Source: JBJMHZ01 sp045807125
GTDB lineage: Bacteria; Actinomycetota; Actinomycetes; JAWWOL01
DNA: 64,000 nucleotides
NCBI GenBank assembly: GCA_045807125.1
Contig: JBJMHZ010000034.1
Span: 19,188-83,187, forward strand
Direction: 5' to 3'
A program made the translations under genes and the position numbers. Positions 38,966-47,978 of this stretch are shown piece after piece. The notes beneath the pieces were generated by a model. It had not been told where the DNA came from and did not search any database. It saw nothing but the letters and a program-made list of their open reading frames with translations. Numbering within the stretch: the stretch's first letter is position 1; every line of letters starts with the position of its first letter.

Positions 38966-40278
38966 GGGATCTCCTCCGTCGTCGCGGCTTCCGCCGGTTG
39001 ATCATCGGGCAGACCATCTCGGCCTTCGGCGACTGGATCGGCACCATCGGGCTGATGGTGCTGGTGCTGCAGGTGACCAACTCCTCGACCGCGGTCGGTG
39101 GCGTGCTGGTGCTGCGGTTGCTGCCCGCCACGATCGCCGGTCCGCTCGCGGCGCGGGCCGTGCGCCGCTCCGACCGCAAGACCACGATGCTGCGGATGGA
39201 CGCGGCACGCGCCGTCATGGTCGCCGCGCTGCCGTTCGTGCCGGGCGTGTGGTGGCACGGGCCCAGCTGGTTCAACGCGATCTGGTGGATCTATTTCTGG
39301 GCTTTCATGATCGAGCTCGCGAGCCTCGTCTTCCTGCCTGCGCGCGATTCCGCGATCCCCGAGCTCATCGGCGCGCACGAGGAGGGCGGCGGCGACCTGG
39401 GCATCGCCAACGGACTGGTGCTCGGCTCGTCGTACGGGATGATCCCGCTCGGTGCCGCCGCGTTCGGCGGCCTGCTCGTCCTCGGTGGTTGGCTCGGTCT
39501 CGACGGCGCGCACCGGTTCCTGCTCCCGTTCGGCTTCGACGCGTTGACCTACATCGGCTCGTACGTCGCCATCGCCGGCATCCCGTCCCTCGGCAACCGC
39601 CTGCTGCCGGCCGACGAGAAGCAGGACGTGCCGGACTCGTTCCACGACGCGCTGCGCATCCCGCTCGTCCGCGTCGTGCTGCCGGCGACCGCGGCGGTGA
39701 CGCTCGGCGTTGGCGCGCTGTTCTCGATCGGGGTGGGGTTCGTCGAGGACGTGCTGCACGCGACGCCGACCCAGTTCGGCGTGCTGATCGCGGTGTTCGG
39801 CGTGGGGGCGGCGACGGGGCTGGGCGCCAGCCGCCTCCTGCACGGCAATCAGTTGCTCCAGGTACGGATCGGCGTCGCGGGGCTCGGCGCCGTCATCGCC
39901 GGGATGAGCCTGTCGCCCACGATCTGGATCGCGTACCTCGGCGCGGTAGTCTTCGGTCTCGCTGCGACCGCCACGCTGGTCGCCGGCATGAGCCTGCTGC
40001 AGGACGAGCTGGAGGGGGCGGAGCGTGAGCTCGCGTTCACCGCGTTCCACATCGTCGTGCGCGCGGGTCTCGCGATTGCCGCGCTCGCCGCGGGCGCTGT
40101 CGCCGACGCCATCGGCACGGTGCACGTGCCCGTCCTAGGGCATCTCGCGCCCGAGCGGCTGGTGCTCTGCGCGGCGGGCGTCGTGGTGTGGGGCAGCGCG
40201 GCGCTGATCCGGGCCGGCCGGCTGCAGGGGACGTTCGAGGAGAGCGAGGGGCACGTGACGGGAGCCGGACGCCGATGA
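38962..40278 (+). CDS. MFS-type permease
   Basis: 438 aa from GTG 38962. About 12 hydrophobic segments, with the MFS loop motif diverged (LAARAVRRSDRKTTMLRMDAARAV between helices 2 and 3). Resembles the MFS subgroup of macrolide-efflux/enterobactin-exporter type (LIIGQTISAFGDWIGTIGLMVLVLQVTNSS at the start). Substrate unknown. Embedded between PlsY-like and DegV genes by overlaps, so possibly linked to lipid traffic. Confidence 0.82.
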   Translation: MRDLLRRRGFRRLIIGQTISAFGDWIGTIGLMVLVLQVTNSSTAVGGVLVLRLLPATIAGPLAARAVRRSDRKTTMLRMDAARAVMVAALPFVPGVWWHGPSWFNAIWWIYFWAFMIELASLVFLPARDSAIPELIGAHEEGGGDLGIANGLVLGSSYGMIPLGAAAFGGLLVLGGWLGLDGAHRFLLPFGFDALTYIGSYVAIAGIPSLGNRLLPADEKQDVPDSFHDALRIPLVRVVLPATAAVTLGVGALFSIGVGFVEDVLHATPTQFGVLIAVFGVGAATGLGASRLLHGNQLLQVRIGVAGLGAVIAGMSLSPTIWIAYLGAVVFGLAATATLVAGMSLLQDELEGAERELAFTAFHIVVRAGLAIAALAAGAVADAIGTVHVPVLGHLAPERLVLCAAGVVVWGSAALIRAGRLQGTFEESEGHVTGAGRR

Positions 40279-41126
40279 CGATCGCCGTGGTGACCGACAG
40301 CGCCGCCATGCTGCCCCGAGAGGTGGCCGAGCAGTACGGGATCGTCGTCGTCCCGCTGATGGTGAACGTCGGCGGCGAGTCCTTCCCCGACGGCGACATG
40401 CGCGACGACGACCTCATCGCGCGCATCGACGAGGGCGTGACCACGTCCGGCCCGTCGCCGGGAGCGTTCGCGGCAGCCGTCGAGCGCGTGACGAGCGAGC
40501 GGCCGGACGTCGGGCACGTCGTCGTCGTCACGGTGGCCAGGGCGCTGTCGGGGACGTACGGCGCCGCCCGGCTCGCGGCGAGCGGGGCGAGCGTACCGGT
40601 CACCGTCGTGGACTCGGAGACGGCCGCGGGCGCGGAGGCCCTCGTCGCCCTCGCCGCCGCCGAGCAGGCGGCTGCCGGGGCGGGCAGGGACGAGGTCGTC
40701 GGCGCGGCCCTCACCGCCGTCGAGGAGGTGCGCCTCGTCGGGTCGCTGAACTCGCTGGAGCGCCTGGTCGCGAGCGGCCGCGTACCGGGGATCGCCGGCA
40801 AGGCCGGGCAGGTGCTGGGCGTCAACCCGCTCTTCGAGCTGCGCCGGGGGAAGGTGCGCCCGCTGCGCCCGGCGTTCAGCCGCGACGCGGCGCTCGAGCG
40901 CATCCTCGGGCTGTGGCGGGCCGACAAGCGGGACGGCACCGTCGCGCACGTCGTCGCCCTCCACGCGCTCGCGCGCGAGGACGCGAAGCGGCTGCTGGAG
41001 GCGCTGCGCGACGAGGAGGAGCCGGCGCTGCACCTGCTCGGCGCCTTCGGCCCCGCCATGATCGCCCATGCCGGCCCCGGCGTCGTCGGCCTCGCCTGGC
41101 GGTGGGCGGCGGCACCGCGAGCATGA
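40275..41126 (+). CDS. DegV-family fatty-acid-binding protein
   Basis: 283 aa, ATGA overlap with the permease. Starts MTIAVVTDSAAMLPREVAEQYGIVVVPL, then TTSGPSPGAFAAAVE and VTVARALSGTYGAAR, the DegV signature with Thr/Ser residues contacting the fatty-acid carboxylate. FakB/DegV proteins present fatty acids to the kinase FakA. FakA is not visible here; the PlsY-like gene two upstream, which would use acyl phosphate, makes a fatty-acid phosphorylation route plausible. Confidence 0.9.
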   Translation: MTIAVVTDSAAMLPREVAEQYGIVVVPLMVNVGGESFPDGDMRDDDLIARIDEGVTTSGPSPGAFAAAVERVTSERPDVGHVVVVTVARALSGTYGAARLAASGASVPVTVVDSETAAGAEALVALAAAEQAAAGAGRDEVVGAALTAVEEVRLVGSLNSLERLVASGRVPGIAGKAGQVLGVNPLFELRRGKVRPLRPAFSRDAALERILGLWRADKRDGTVAHVVALHALAREDAKRLLEALRDEEEPALHLLGAFGPAMIAHAGPGVVGLAWRWAAAPRA

Positions 41127-41153
41127 CCCGTCCAGGCGCCGGGCACCGCTAGC

Positions 41154-42752
41154 ATGGCCGGTGTGAGCGCACCTGCCGGCATCGCCGGGCCGCGACCCGG
41201 CGACGGCGCCTTCGACACGGTGCTCGTCGTCGACTTCGGCGCGCAGTACGCGCAGCTCATCGCGCGCAGGGTGCGCGAGTGCCACGTCTACAGCGAGATC
41301 GTGCCGTGGACGACGCCGATGGAGCAGCTGCTCGCCAAGCGGCCGCGGGCGATCATCCTCTCCGGTGGTCCGGCGTCGGTCTATGCCGATGACGCGCCGG
41401 CGGTGGACCGCGCGCTGTTCGAGACCGGCGTGCCGACGTTCGGCATCTGCTACGGCTTCCAGGCGATGGCCCAGGTGCTCGGCGGCCGGGTCGCGCACAC
41501 CGACGTCGCCGAGTACGGCGGTACCGTCCTGCGCGTCGACCGGCCCGGCCTGATGTTCGCCGGCCTGCCTGCCGAGCAGTCGGTATGGATGTCGCACCGC
41601 GACGTCGTCACCGAGGCGCCCGCGGGGTTCGCCGTCAACGCGTCCACCCCCGTGACGCCGGTCGCGGCGTTCGAGGATGCCGACCGGCGGCTGTACGGGG
41701 TGCAGTTCCATCCGGAGGTGCTGCACACCGAGCGCGGTCTCGACGTCCTCAAGCGCTTCTTGTACGAGGCGGCGGGCTGCCGCCCCACCTGGACGATGCT
41801 GAACATCGTCGAGGATGCTGTCGACGCCGTCCGTGCGCAGGTCGGCGACAAGAAGGTGCTGTGCGGGCTGTCCGGCGGAGTCGACTCCGCGGTCGCCGCC
41901 GCGCTCGTCCATCGCGCCGTGGGCGATCGGCTCACGTGCGTCTTCGTCGACCACGGGCTGTTGCGCAAGTACGAGGCCGAGCAGGTCGAGCGGGACTACG
42001 TCGCGGCCACCGGCGTCCGGCTGCACGTGGTCGACGCGCAGGACCGCTTCCTCGAGGCGCTGGCCGACGTGACCGACCCCGAGCAGAAGCGGAAGATCAT
42101 CGGCCGCGAGTTCATCCGCGCGTTCGAGCGGGCCGCCCGCGAGATCTCGGCCGAGGAGCAGGTGGACTTCCTCGTGCAGGGGACGCTCTACCCCGACGTC
42201 GTCGAGTCGGGCGGTGGCGAGGGCGCGGCCAACATCAAGTCGCACCACAACGTGGGCGGCCTCCCGGACGACCTGCAGTTCGCGCTCGTCGAGCCGCTGC
42301 GATGGCTGTTCAAGGACGAGGTGCGCCGGGCCGGCGAGGAGCTCGGCCTGCCACCGGAGATCGTGTGGCGCCAGCCGTTCCCGGGCCCGGGCCTCGCGAT
42401 CCGCATCATCGGCTCGGTGACCCGTGAGCGCCTCGACGTCCTGCGCGAGGCGGACGGGATCGTCCGCGAGGAGCTCTCTCGCGCCGGCCTCGACCGCGAG
42501 ATCTGGCAGTGCCCCGTCGTGCTCCTGGCCGACGTCCGCTCCGTCGGCGTGCAGGGCGACGGCCGCACGTACGGCCATCCGGTGGTGCTGCGCCCGGTGA
42601 CGTCGGAGGACGCGATGACCGCCGACTGGGCTCGCGTGCCGTACGACGTGCTCGGCCGCATCTCCACCCGCATCACCAACGAGGTGCGCGAGATCAACCG
42701 TGTCGTCGTCGACGTGACGAGCAAGCCGCCCGGCACGATCGAGTGGGAGTAG
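41154..42752 (+). CDS. guaA: GMP synthase (glutamine-hydrolysing)
   Basis: Aminates XMP to GMP. 532 aa. The N-terminal glutaminase (about 20-210) has the nucleophile Cys in FGICYGFQAM and the His/Glu in VQFHPEV. The ATP pyrophosphatase (about 215-400) has GLSGGVDSAVAAAL; the C-terminal dimerisation domain ends KPPGTIEWE. ATG 41154 overlaps a TAGCAT (41150-41155); if that is the -10 element, the leaderless start would be GTG 41163 (MSAPAGIAG), 7 bp further on. Confidence 0.96.
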   Translation: MAGVSAPAGIAGPRPGDGAFDTVLVVDFGAQYAQLIARRVRECHVYSEIVPWTTPMEQLLAKRPRAIILSGGPASVYADDAPAVDRALFETGVPTFGICYGFQAMAQVLGGRVAHTDVAEYGGTVLRVDRPGLMFAGLPAEQSVWMSHRDVVTEAPAGFAVNASTPVTPVAAFEDADRRLYGVQFHPEVLHTERGLDVLKRFLYEAAGCRPTWTMLNIVEDAVDAVRAQVGDKKVLCGLSGGVDSAVAAALVHRAVGDRLTCVFVDHGLLRKYEAEQVERDYVAATGVRLHVVDAQDRFLEALADVTDPEQKRKIIGREFIRAFERAAREISAEEQVDFLVQGTLYPDVVESGGGEGAANIKSHHNVGGLPDDLQFALVEPLRWLFKDEVRRAGEELGLPPEIVWRQPFPGPGLAIRIIGSVTRERLDVLREADGIVREELSRAGLDREIWQCPVVLLADVRSVGVQGDGRTYGHPVVLRPVTSEDAMTADWARVPYDVLGRISTRITNEVREINRVVVDVTSKPPGTIEWE

Positions 42753-42793
42753 GCCCCGGCGCTTCGACTGCGTCGTCACGGCAAGGAGAAGGA

Positions 42794-44632
42794 ATGGCTG
42801 CGGGCGAGGACGGATCGATCGGGCTGCCCCGCACCAGCGCGTCTCCCGGGCAGGCCCGGCTCGCGGTGCTCGAGGAGCTGATTCCCGAGGCGGTCCGCGA
42901 GGGCCGTCTCGACGTCACCGCCCTCCGGGAGGCCCTCGGGGACCTCGTCACCGTCGAGCGGGAGCCGTTCGGCCTGCGATGGAGCGGCAGGGCCGAGGCT
43001 GTTCGAGCGGCGCAGGCGCCGACGTCCGCGACGCTGCTGCCCGATCCGGACGCTTCCCTGCATCCCGGGCGCGCCGGTCACCTGATCATCGAGGGCGACA
43101 ACCTGGAGGTCCTGAAGGCGCTGCAGCGGTCGTACTACGGCAAGGTCAAGTGCATCTTCATCGACCCGCCGTACAACACGGGCGGTGAGCTCATCTACCC
43201 CGACAACTACCGCGAGGGGCTGCGCGACTACCTCCGCTTCACGGGACAGGTCGACGAGGAGGGCAACCGCCTCTCGACGGCGACGGAGAGCGGCGGACGG
43301 CTCCACTCCAGATGGCTGTCGATGATGTACCCCCGGCTGCTGCTCGGCCGGAACCTGCTGACCCCCGATGGTGCGATCTTCGTCAGCATCGACGACAACG
43401 AGGTCGCTCACCTGCGCCTGATCATGGATGAGCTGTTCGGGCCGGAGAACTACGTCGGTGCGATCGCGTGGAAGCACACGCAGCAGAGCAAGAACGACGA
43501 GACGTACTTCTCGCGGCACTACAACACGATCCTCGTCTACCGCAGGAGCGACCAGTTGGAGGGCTTCGCCTTCCCGCGGACCGACGAGGACAACAAGAAC
43601 TATGGCAACCCCGACAACGATCCGGAGGGGCCGTGGCGCAGCGGCGACGTTCGCAGCCCCAACCCCCGGCCCAGCCTTCGCTACGACCTGGTGACGCCAC
43701 GCGGCAACCGGATCCCACCACCCGCGAACGGCTGGCGGTGGAAGCCCGAGACGATGGAGGCGAAGCTCGCGTCCGGCGAGATCGTCTTCGATGACGACGA
43801 GACGCGCATCGTCCGGAAGATCTACCTGTCACGGCAGGCCGGGCGCATCCCCGAGAACGTCTGGACCACCGAGCTCGCGGGCGGCACGCGCGAGGCCAAC
43901 GCCGAGATCAAGGAGCTGTTCGGCGGGGTGACCGTGTTCGACACGGTCAAGCCCACGAGACTGATCCAACGGTTCCTGCAGCTCGCCACCCCGGACGGAG
44001 AGGGCATCGTCCTGGATTTCTTCGCCGGATCGGGCAGCACCGGCGACGCGGTGCTCCGGCAGAACGCCGAGGACGGCGGCAACCGCCGCTTCATCCTCGT
44101 GCAGCTGCCGGAGCCGCTCAAGGAGGGCAGTCCGGCGGCGGCCCTTGGGTTGGCGCACTTGGCCGCGCTGTGCGCCGAACGAATCCGTCGTGCCATCGCT
44201 CGGACAGGCGCAGCCGACGGCTTCACGTACTTCCGGCTCGCCGACAGCAACTTCAAGCAGTGGGACGGCGACATCGGCAGCGCGTCCACCGGGGAGGAGA
44301 TCGCCGAGCAACTGCGCTTGATCGCCGACAATGCCAAGCCAGGCAGGACTTCCGAGGATCGGCTGTATGAAGTGCTCTTGCGCTCGGGGCTCAGCCTGAC
44401 CGCCGAGCTCGAGCTCGTCGACACCGACGGCGTGGAGCGCTACGTGGTCGACGGCGGCGCGCTGGTGGTCTGCCTGCAGGAGAAGCTGGACGCGGCAGCG
44501 ATCGGCGTCCTGACGAGCGAATCCACGTCGAAGCTCGTCTGCCTCGACGCCGCCTTCGCGGGCGACGACCAGCTCAAGACCAACACCCTGCTCACGATGC
44601 GCGAGCGCGGCATCGAGCTTCACACGATCTGA
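42794..44632 (+). CDS. Type III restriction-modification DNA methyltransferase (Mod)
   Basis: 612 aa from ATG 42794, with AAGGAGAAGG just upstream. An N6-adenine methyltransferase of the beta class: catalytic DPPYNTG at 124-130 precedes the SAM motif FFAGSGSTGDAV at about 409-420. The variable middle (about 220-370) likely forms the target-recognition domain. It serves both modification and sequence recognition for the complex with Res. The res gene starts 10 bp after the stop. Codon use is a little less GC-extreme than in guaA, and no counterpart is expected in this position, suggesting acquisition. Confidence 0.95.
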   Translation: MAAGEDGSIGLPRTSASPGQARLAVLEELIPEAVREGRLDVTALREALGDLVTVEREPFGLRWSGRAEAVRAAQAPTSATLLPDPDASLHPGRAGHLIIEGDNLEVLKALQRSYYGKVKCIFIDPPYNTGGELIYPDNYREGLRDYLRFTGQVDEEGNRLSTATESGGRLHSRWLSMMYPRLLLGRNLLTPDGAIFVSIDDNEVAHLRLIMDELFGPENYVGAIAWKHTQQSKNDETYFSRHYNTILVYRRSDQLEGFAFPRTDEDNKNYGNPDNDPEGPWRSGDVRSPNPRPSLRYDLVTPRGNRIPPPANGWRWKPETMEAKLASGEIVFDDDETRIVRKIYLSRQAGRIPENVWTTELAGGTREANAEIKELFGGVTVFDTVKPTRLIQRFLQLATPDGEGIVLDFFAGSGSTGDAVLRQNAEDGGNRRFILVQLPEPLKEGSPAAALGLAHLAALCAERIRRAIARTGAADGFTYFRLADSNFKQWDGDIGSASTGEEIAEQLRLIADNAKPGRTSEDRLYEVLLRSGLSLTAELELVDTDGVERYVVDGGALVVCLQEKLDAAAIGVLTSESTSKLVCLDAAFAGDDQLKTNTLLTMRERGIELHTI

Positions 44633-44642
44633 GGACATCCCG

Positions 44643-47258
44643 GTGCGACTGCAGTTCGACGCGAACCAGGACTTCCAGGTGGCGGCGGTCGAGTCCGTCC
44701 TCAGCCTCATCGAGGGCCAGCCCGTCGTCGCGCAGGCGATGCGGACGCTCCAGGAGGGCCTGCTCGACATCGAGGTGTCCAGCAACCCACCGCTCCTGCC
44801 GGACGACGTGCTCGCCAGGAACCTCGAGCGCGTGCAGGACCTGAATGGGCTGCCCAGGTCCGAGCTGGTGGAGAAGCGATTCGAGATCGAGATGGAGACG
44901 GGGACCGGGAAGACCTATGTCTACCTGCGCACGATCCGTGAGCTGCACCGTCGCTACGGCTTCACCAAGTTCGTGGTCGTCGTCCCTTCGGTGGCCATCC
45001 GGGAGGGGTTGCTCGCGACGGTCTCGCTGACGAGGGAGCACTTCGACGACCTGTACGACCGGACGCCCATCGACACCACGGTGTACGACGGACGTCGCCT
45101 GGCGGCGATCCGCTCCTGGGCCACGAGCACGAACCTCCAGCTCTTGGTGCTCACGCTCGACTCGTTCAACAAGCCGGCGGGCAACGTGATCTACCAGCCG
45201 CAGGACTCGCTCGGCGGCAACGCGGCGATCGACTTCCTCCGGGCGGCAGCACCGGTCGTGGTGCTGGACGAGCCGCAGAACATGGAGAGCCTCGCTTCTC
45301 ACGAGGCGTTGCGCGCCCTGGGTGCGACCTTCACGCTGGCCTACAGCGCCACCCACCGCGAGATGCGCAACGCGGTCTACCGCCTCGGCCCGGTCGAGGC
45401 CTTCCAGCTCGGCCTCGTCAAGCGCATCGAGGTGGACGCGGTCGTCGAGGAGGACGACCTGAATGCCCCGTTCGTGTGCGTCGAATCGGTAGCGGTGCGC
45501 GGCGGCAGGCCGTCGGCACGGCTCACGATCGTCGTCCAAGGCGCGAGCGGCCCGTCACGGCGGGCCGTGACCGTGCGGAAGCCCGGTACCGACCTGCGCG
45601 AGCTCTCCAACGGCCTGGACGTCTACGACGGCTACGTGATCGCGGGGATCGACGCCGGAGCTGGGACCGTCGAGCTCTCCAACGGGCTCGTCCTCGGCGT
45701 CGGCGAGTCGCTGGGCGATCGCCGCGACGACATCATGCGGGTCCAGGTCCGGGAGACCGTACGTCAGCATCTCGAGAAGGAGCTCCGGATTCGGAGGCTG
45801 CGCCCGGAGGGCTCCCGCCTCAAGGTGCTCTCGCTGCTCTTCCTCGATCGGGTCGCCAGCTACGTGGGCGAGGGCGCACCGGTTCGACGGTGGTTCGACG
45901 AGGCGTACGAGGAGCTGCGAGCGCAGGCGCGGTACGCGTCGCTGGAGCTTCCGGACGTCGCCTCGGTGCAAGGCTCCTACTTCGCCCGGTCCGCGACCGG
46001 TCCGCAGGACACCTCGGGCACCAGCCAGGCCGACAATGCCGCGTACGAGCTGATCATGCGCGACAAGCAGCGACTGCTGCAGCTCGACGTGCCGCTGCGC
46101 TTCATCTTCAGTCACTCTGCCCTGCGGGAGGGATGGGACAACCCCAACGTCTTTCAGATCTGCACGCTGAACGAGACACGATCCGTGCTCAAGAAGCGTC
46201 AGGAGATCGGGCGCGGGTTGCGGCTTCCCGTGGACGAGAACGGCGTCCGCTGCTTCGACGGCGAGGTGAACCGCCTGACGATCATCGCGAACGAGGCTTA
46301 CGACCGGTTCGCGCGCACGCTGCAGGAGGAGCTCGCGGCAGAGGCCGGCGTTCCGCAGCTGCCGGACGGCTACCTCTCCAGGGCGCGAGAGCGCCGAGAG
46401 CTGCGGCTGCGGCCGGGCTGGAGCACCGATCCGGAGCTCCTTGCCCTCTGGGATCGCATCCGTCAGCGCACGCGGTACGCCGTGCGGTTCGAGACCGGGG
46501 CCATCATCGCCGCTGCGGCGGACGCGCTGGCGAAGGCACCGCGCGTGACGCCGCCGCGCATCGCCGTGAGCCGTGCCGAGCTGTCGCCGACCGAAGCAGG
46601 GCTCGACGCCCGGGTGCTGAGCGTTTCCCGGTCGGAGCTCGACGTCCGCGTCGATCACCTTCCCGACATCCTCTCGCTCCTCCAGCGGGAGACCGAGCTG
46701 ACCCGCTCGACCATCGTGGAGGCGCTGATCGCGTCCGGTCGTCTGAAGGACTTCCTGGTGAACCCCGCCGAGCTCGTGCAGCTCGCCGCCGCTGCGTTCA
46801 AGCGCGCCCTGCAGCAGGTCGTGCTGGACGGGATCGTCTACGAGCCCATCGGCGACGGCGCGTACGAGCTGCGGCTCTTCGAGGACCGGCCGGTCACGGG
46901 GTACGCGAGCCGCATGCTCGATGTCGGGTCGTCGCTGACCGACGCGGTCATCGTCGAGAGCAACGTCGAGCGCGACTTCGCCAAGGCTCTCGATGCCCGC
47001 GACGACATCAAGCTGTTCGTGAAGCTGCCCAGCTGGTTCCAGGTGCCGACTCCGGTGGGGCAGTACAACCCCGACTGGGCGATCGTGAAGCACCCGGAAG
47101 GAGCGGAGGAGCGCCTGTGCCTGGTCCGCGAGACGAAGGGGACCACGGACCCCGCCAAGCTGCGCGATGCCGAGCGGGCCAAGGTCCGCTGTGGTGCGGC
47201 GCACTTCGAAGCGATCGGCGTCGACTATGCGGTCTGCGTCTCGGCGGACGAGGTCTAG
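44643..47258 (+). CDS. Type III restriction endonuclease (Res)
   Basis: 871 aa from GTG 44643. Superfamily 2 ATPase: Walker A ETGTGKT (85-91), motif II DEPQ (209-212) typical of type III Res, SATHRE (motif III), REGWDNPNVFQICTLNETRS and the arginine-finger motif QEIGRGLRLP. The C-terminal nuclease of PD-(D/E)xK type has Asp811 (YNPDWAIV) and Glu830-x-Lys832 (VRETKG). All motors and nuclease residues are intact, so with Mod it should form a working system. It is followed by a convergent uspA-type gene. Confidence 0.95.
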   Translation: MRLQFDANQDFQVAAVESVLSLIEGQPVVAQAMRTLQEGLLDIEVSSNPPLLPDDVLARNLERVQDLNGLPRSELVEKRFEIEMETGTGKTYVYLRTIRELHRRYGFTKFVVVVPSVAIREGLLATVSLTREHFDDLYDRTPIDTTVYDGRRLAAIRSWATSTNLQLLVLTLDSFNKPAGNVIYQPQDSLGGNAAIDFLRAAAPVVVLDEPQNMESLASHEALRALGATFTLAYSATHREMRNAVYRLGPVEAFQLGLVKRIEVDAVVEEDDLNAPFVCVESVAVRGGRPSARLTIVVQGASGPSRRAVTVRKPGTDLRELSNGLDVYDGYVIAGIDAGAGTVELSNGLVLGVGESLGDRRDDIMRVQVRETVRQHLEKELRIRRLRPEGSRLKVLSLLFLDRVASYVGEGAPVRRWFDEAYEELRAQARYASLELPDVASVQGSYFARSATGPQDTSGTSQADNAAYELIMRDKQRLLQLDVPLRFIFSHSALREGWDNPNVFQICTLNETRSVLKKRQEIGRGLRLPVDENGVRCFDGEVNRLTIIANEAYDRFARTLQEELAAEAGVPQLPDGYLSRARERRELRLRPGWSTDPELLALWDRIRQRTRYAVRFETGAIIAAAADALAKAPRVTPPRIAVSRAELSPTEAGLDARVLSVSRSELDVRVDHLPDILSLLQRETELTRSTIVEALIASGRLKDFLVNPAELVQLAAAAFKRALQQVVLDGIVYEPIGDGAYELRLFEDRPVTGYASRMLDVGSSLTDAVIVESNVERDFAKALDARDDIKLFVKLPSWFQVPTPVGQYNPDWAIVKHPEGAEERLCLVRETKGTTDPAKLRDAERAKVRCGAAHFEAIGVDYAVCVSADEV

Positions 47259-47315
47259 CGCCTCGGGCCCGGGTGGTCCTCGGACGCCGCATCCCTGGAC
47301 GGTGCGGCCCCGGCC

Positions 47316-47795
47316 CTAGCCGGTGAGAGCCCCGCTGTCGCTGGACTCCGGCGGGCGGATGACGACGACGGGGCATCGCGCGTGCTGCGTCACCTGCTGA
47401 CTGACCGAGCCGAGCAGCAGCCCGGCGAAGCCGCCGATGCCGCGGCTGCCGACGACGAGCAGGTCGGCATCGCCGGCCCTGTCGAGCAGCACCTTGGTGG
47501 GGGAGCCTGGTACGACGAAGCGCTCCACCAGGTCGTCACGGCCCTTCCCGACGACCTCGGCGACGGCCTCGTCGAGCACGCGCCGTGCCGTCTCCTCCGG
47601 TGCGAGGTCGGGCACGCGGGGCATGCCGGCGCTCACGGTCGCCGGTCCCTGCGTCCAGGCCATGACGGCGTGCAGCTTCGCATCGTGCGCGACGGCTTGG
47701 TCGTACGCCCAGCGAAGCGCGGCAAGGCTGCTCGGGGACCCGTCGACGCCGACGACCACCTTGTTGATGCGCGCGGCGTGATCGGTGGAGACCAT
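47316..47795 (-). CDS. Universal stress protein (UspA family)
   Basis: 159 aa from ATG 47795. Single Usp domain with the ATP-binding pattern: KVVVGVDGSPSSLAALRWA at the N-terminus and the C-terminal GSRGIGGFAGLLLGSVSQQVTQHARCPVVVIRP (G-2x-G-9x-G-S/T). ATP-binding type Usp proteins respond to hypoxia or starvation in actinobacteria. It converges on the res gene and is divergent from the MFS gene. Confidence 0.93.
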   Translation of the reverse strand: MVSTDHAARINKVVVGVDGSPSSLAALRWAYDQAVAHDAKLHAVMAWTQGPATVSAGMPRVPDLAPEETARRVLDEAVAEVVGKGRDDLVERFVVPGSPTKVLLDRAGDADLLVVGSRGIGGFAGLLLGSVSQQVTQHARCPVVVIRPPESSDSGALTG

Positions 47796-47978
47796 CGTGC
47801 CGCTCCTGACAGCTCGGTGACCACGGGACGGACCGTCGATGCATGCCCGTTTCGTACCGGTCGCACACCTGTCGTCGCGCTGTCGCAGGGGAAGCAGGAT
47901 ACCGCACGAATTCGCAGTAGATGGTGGGGTTTCGGCTAGGGCTGGGTATCACCCACCCCGCATCGGAGGAGGGTGCTC

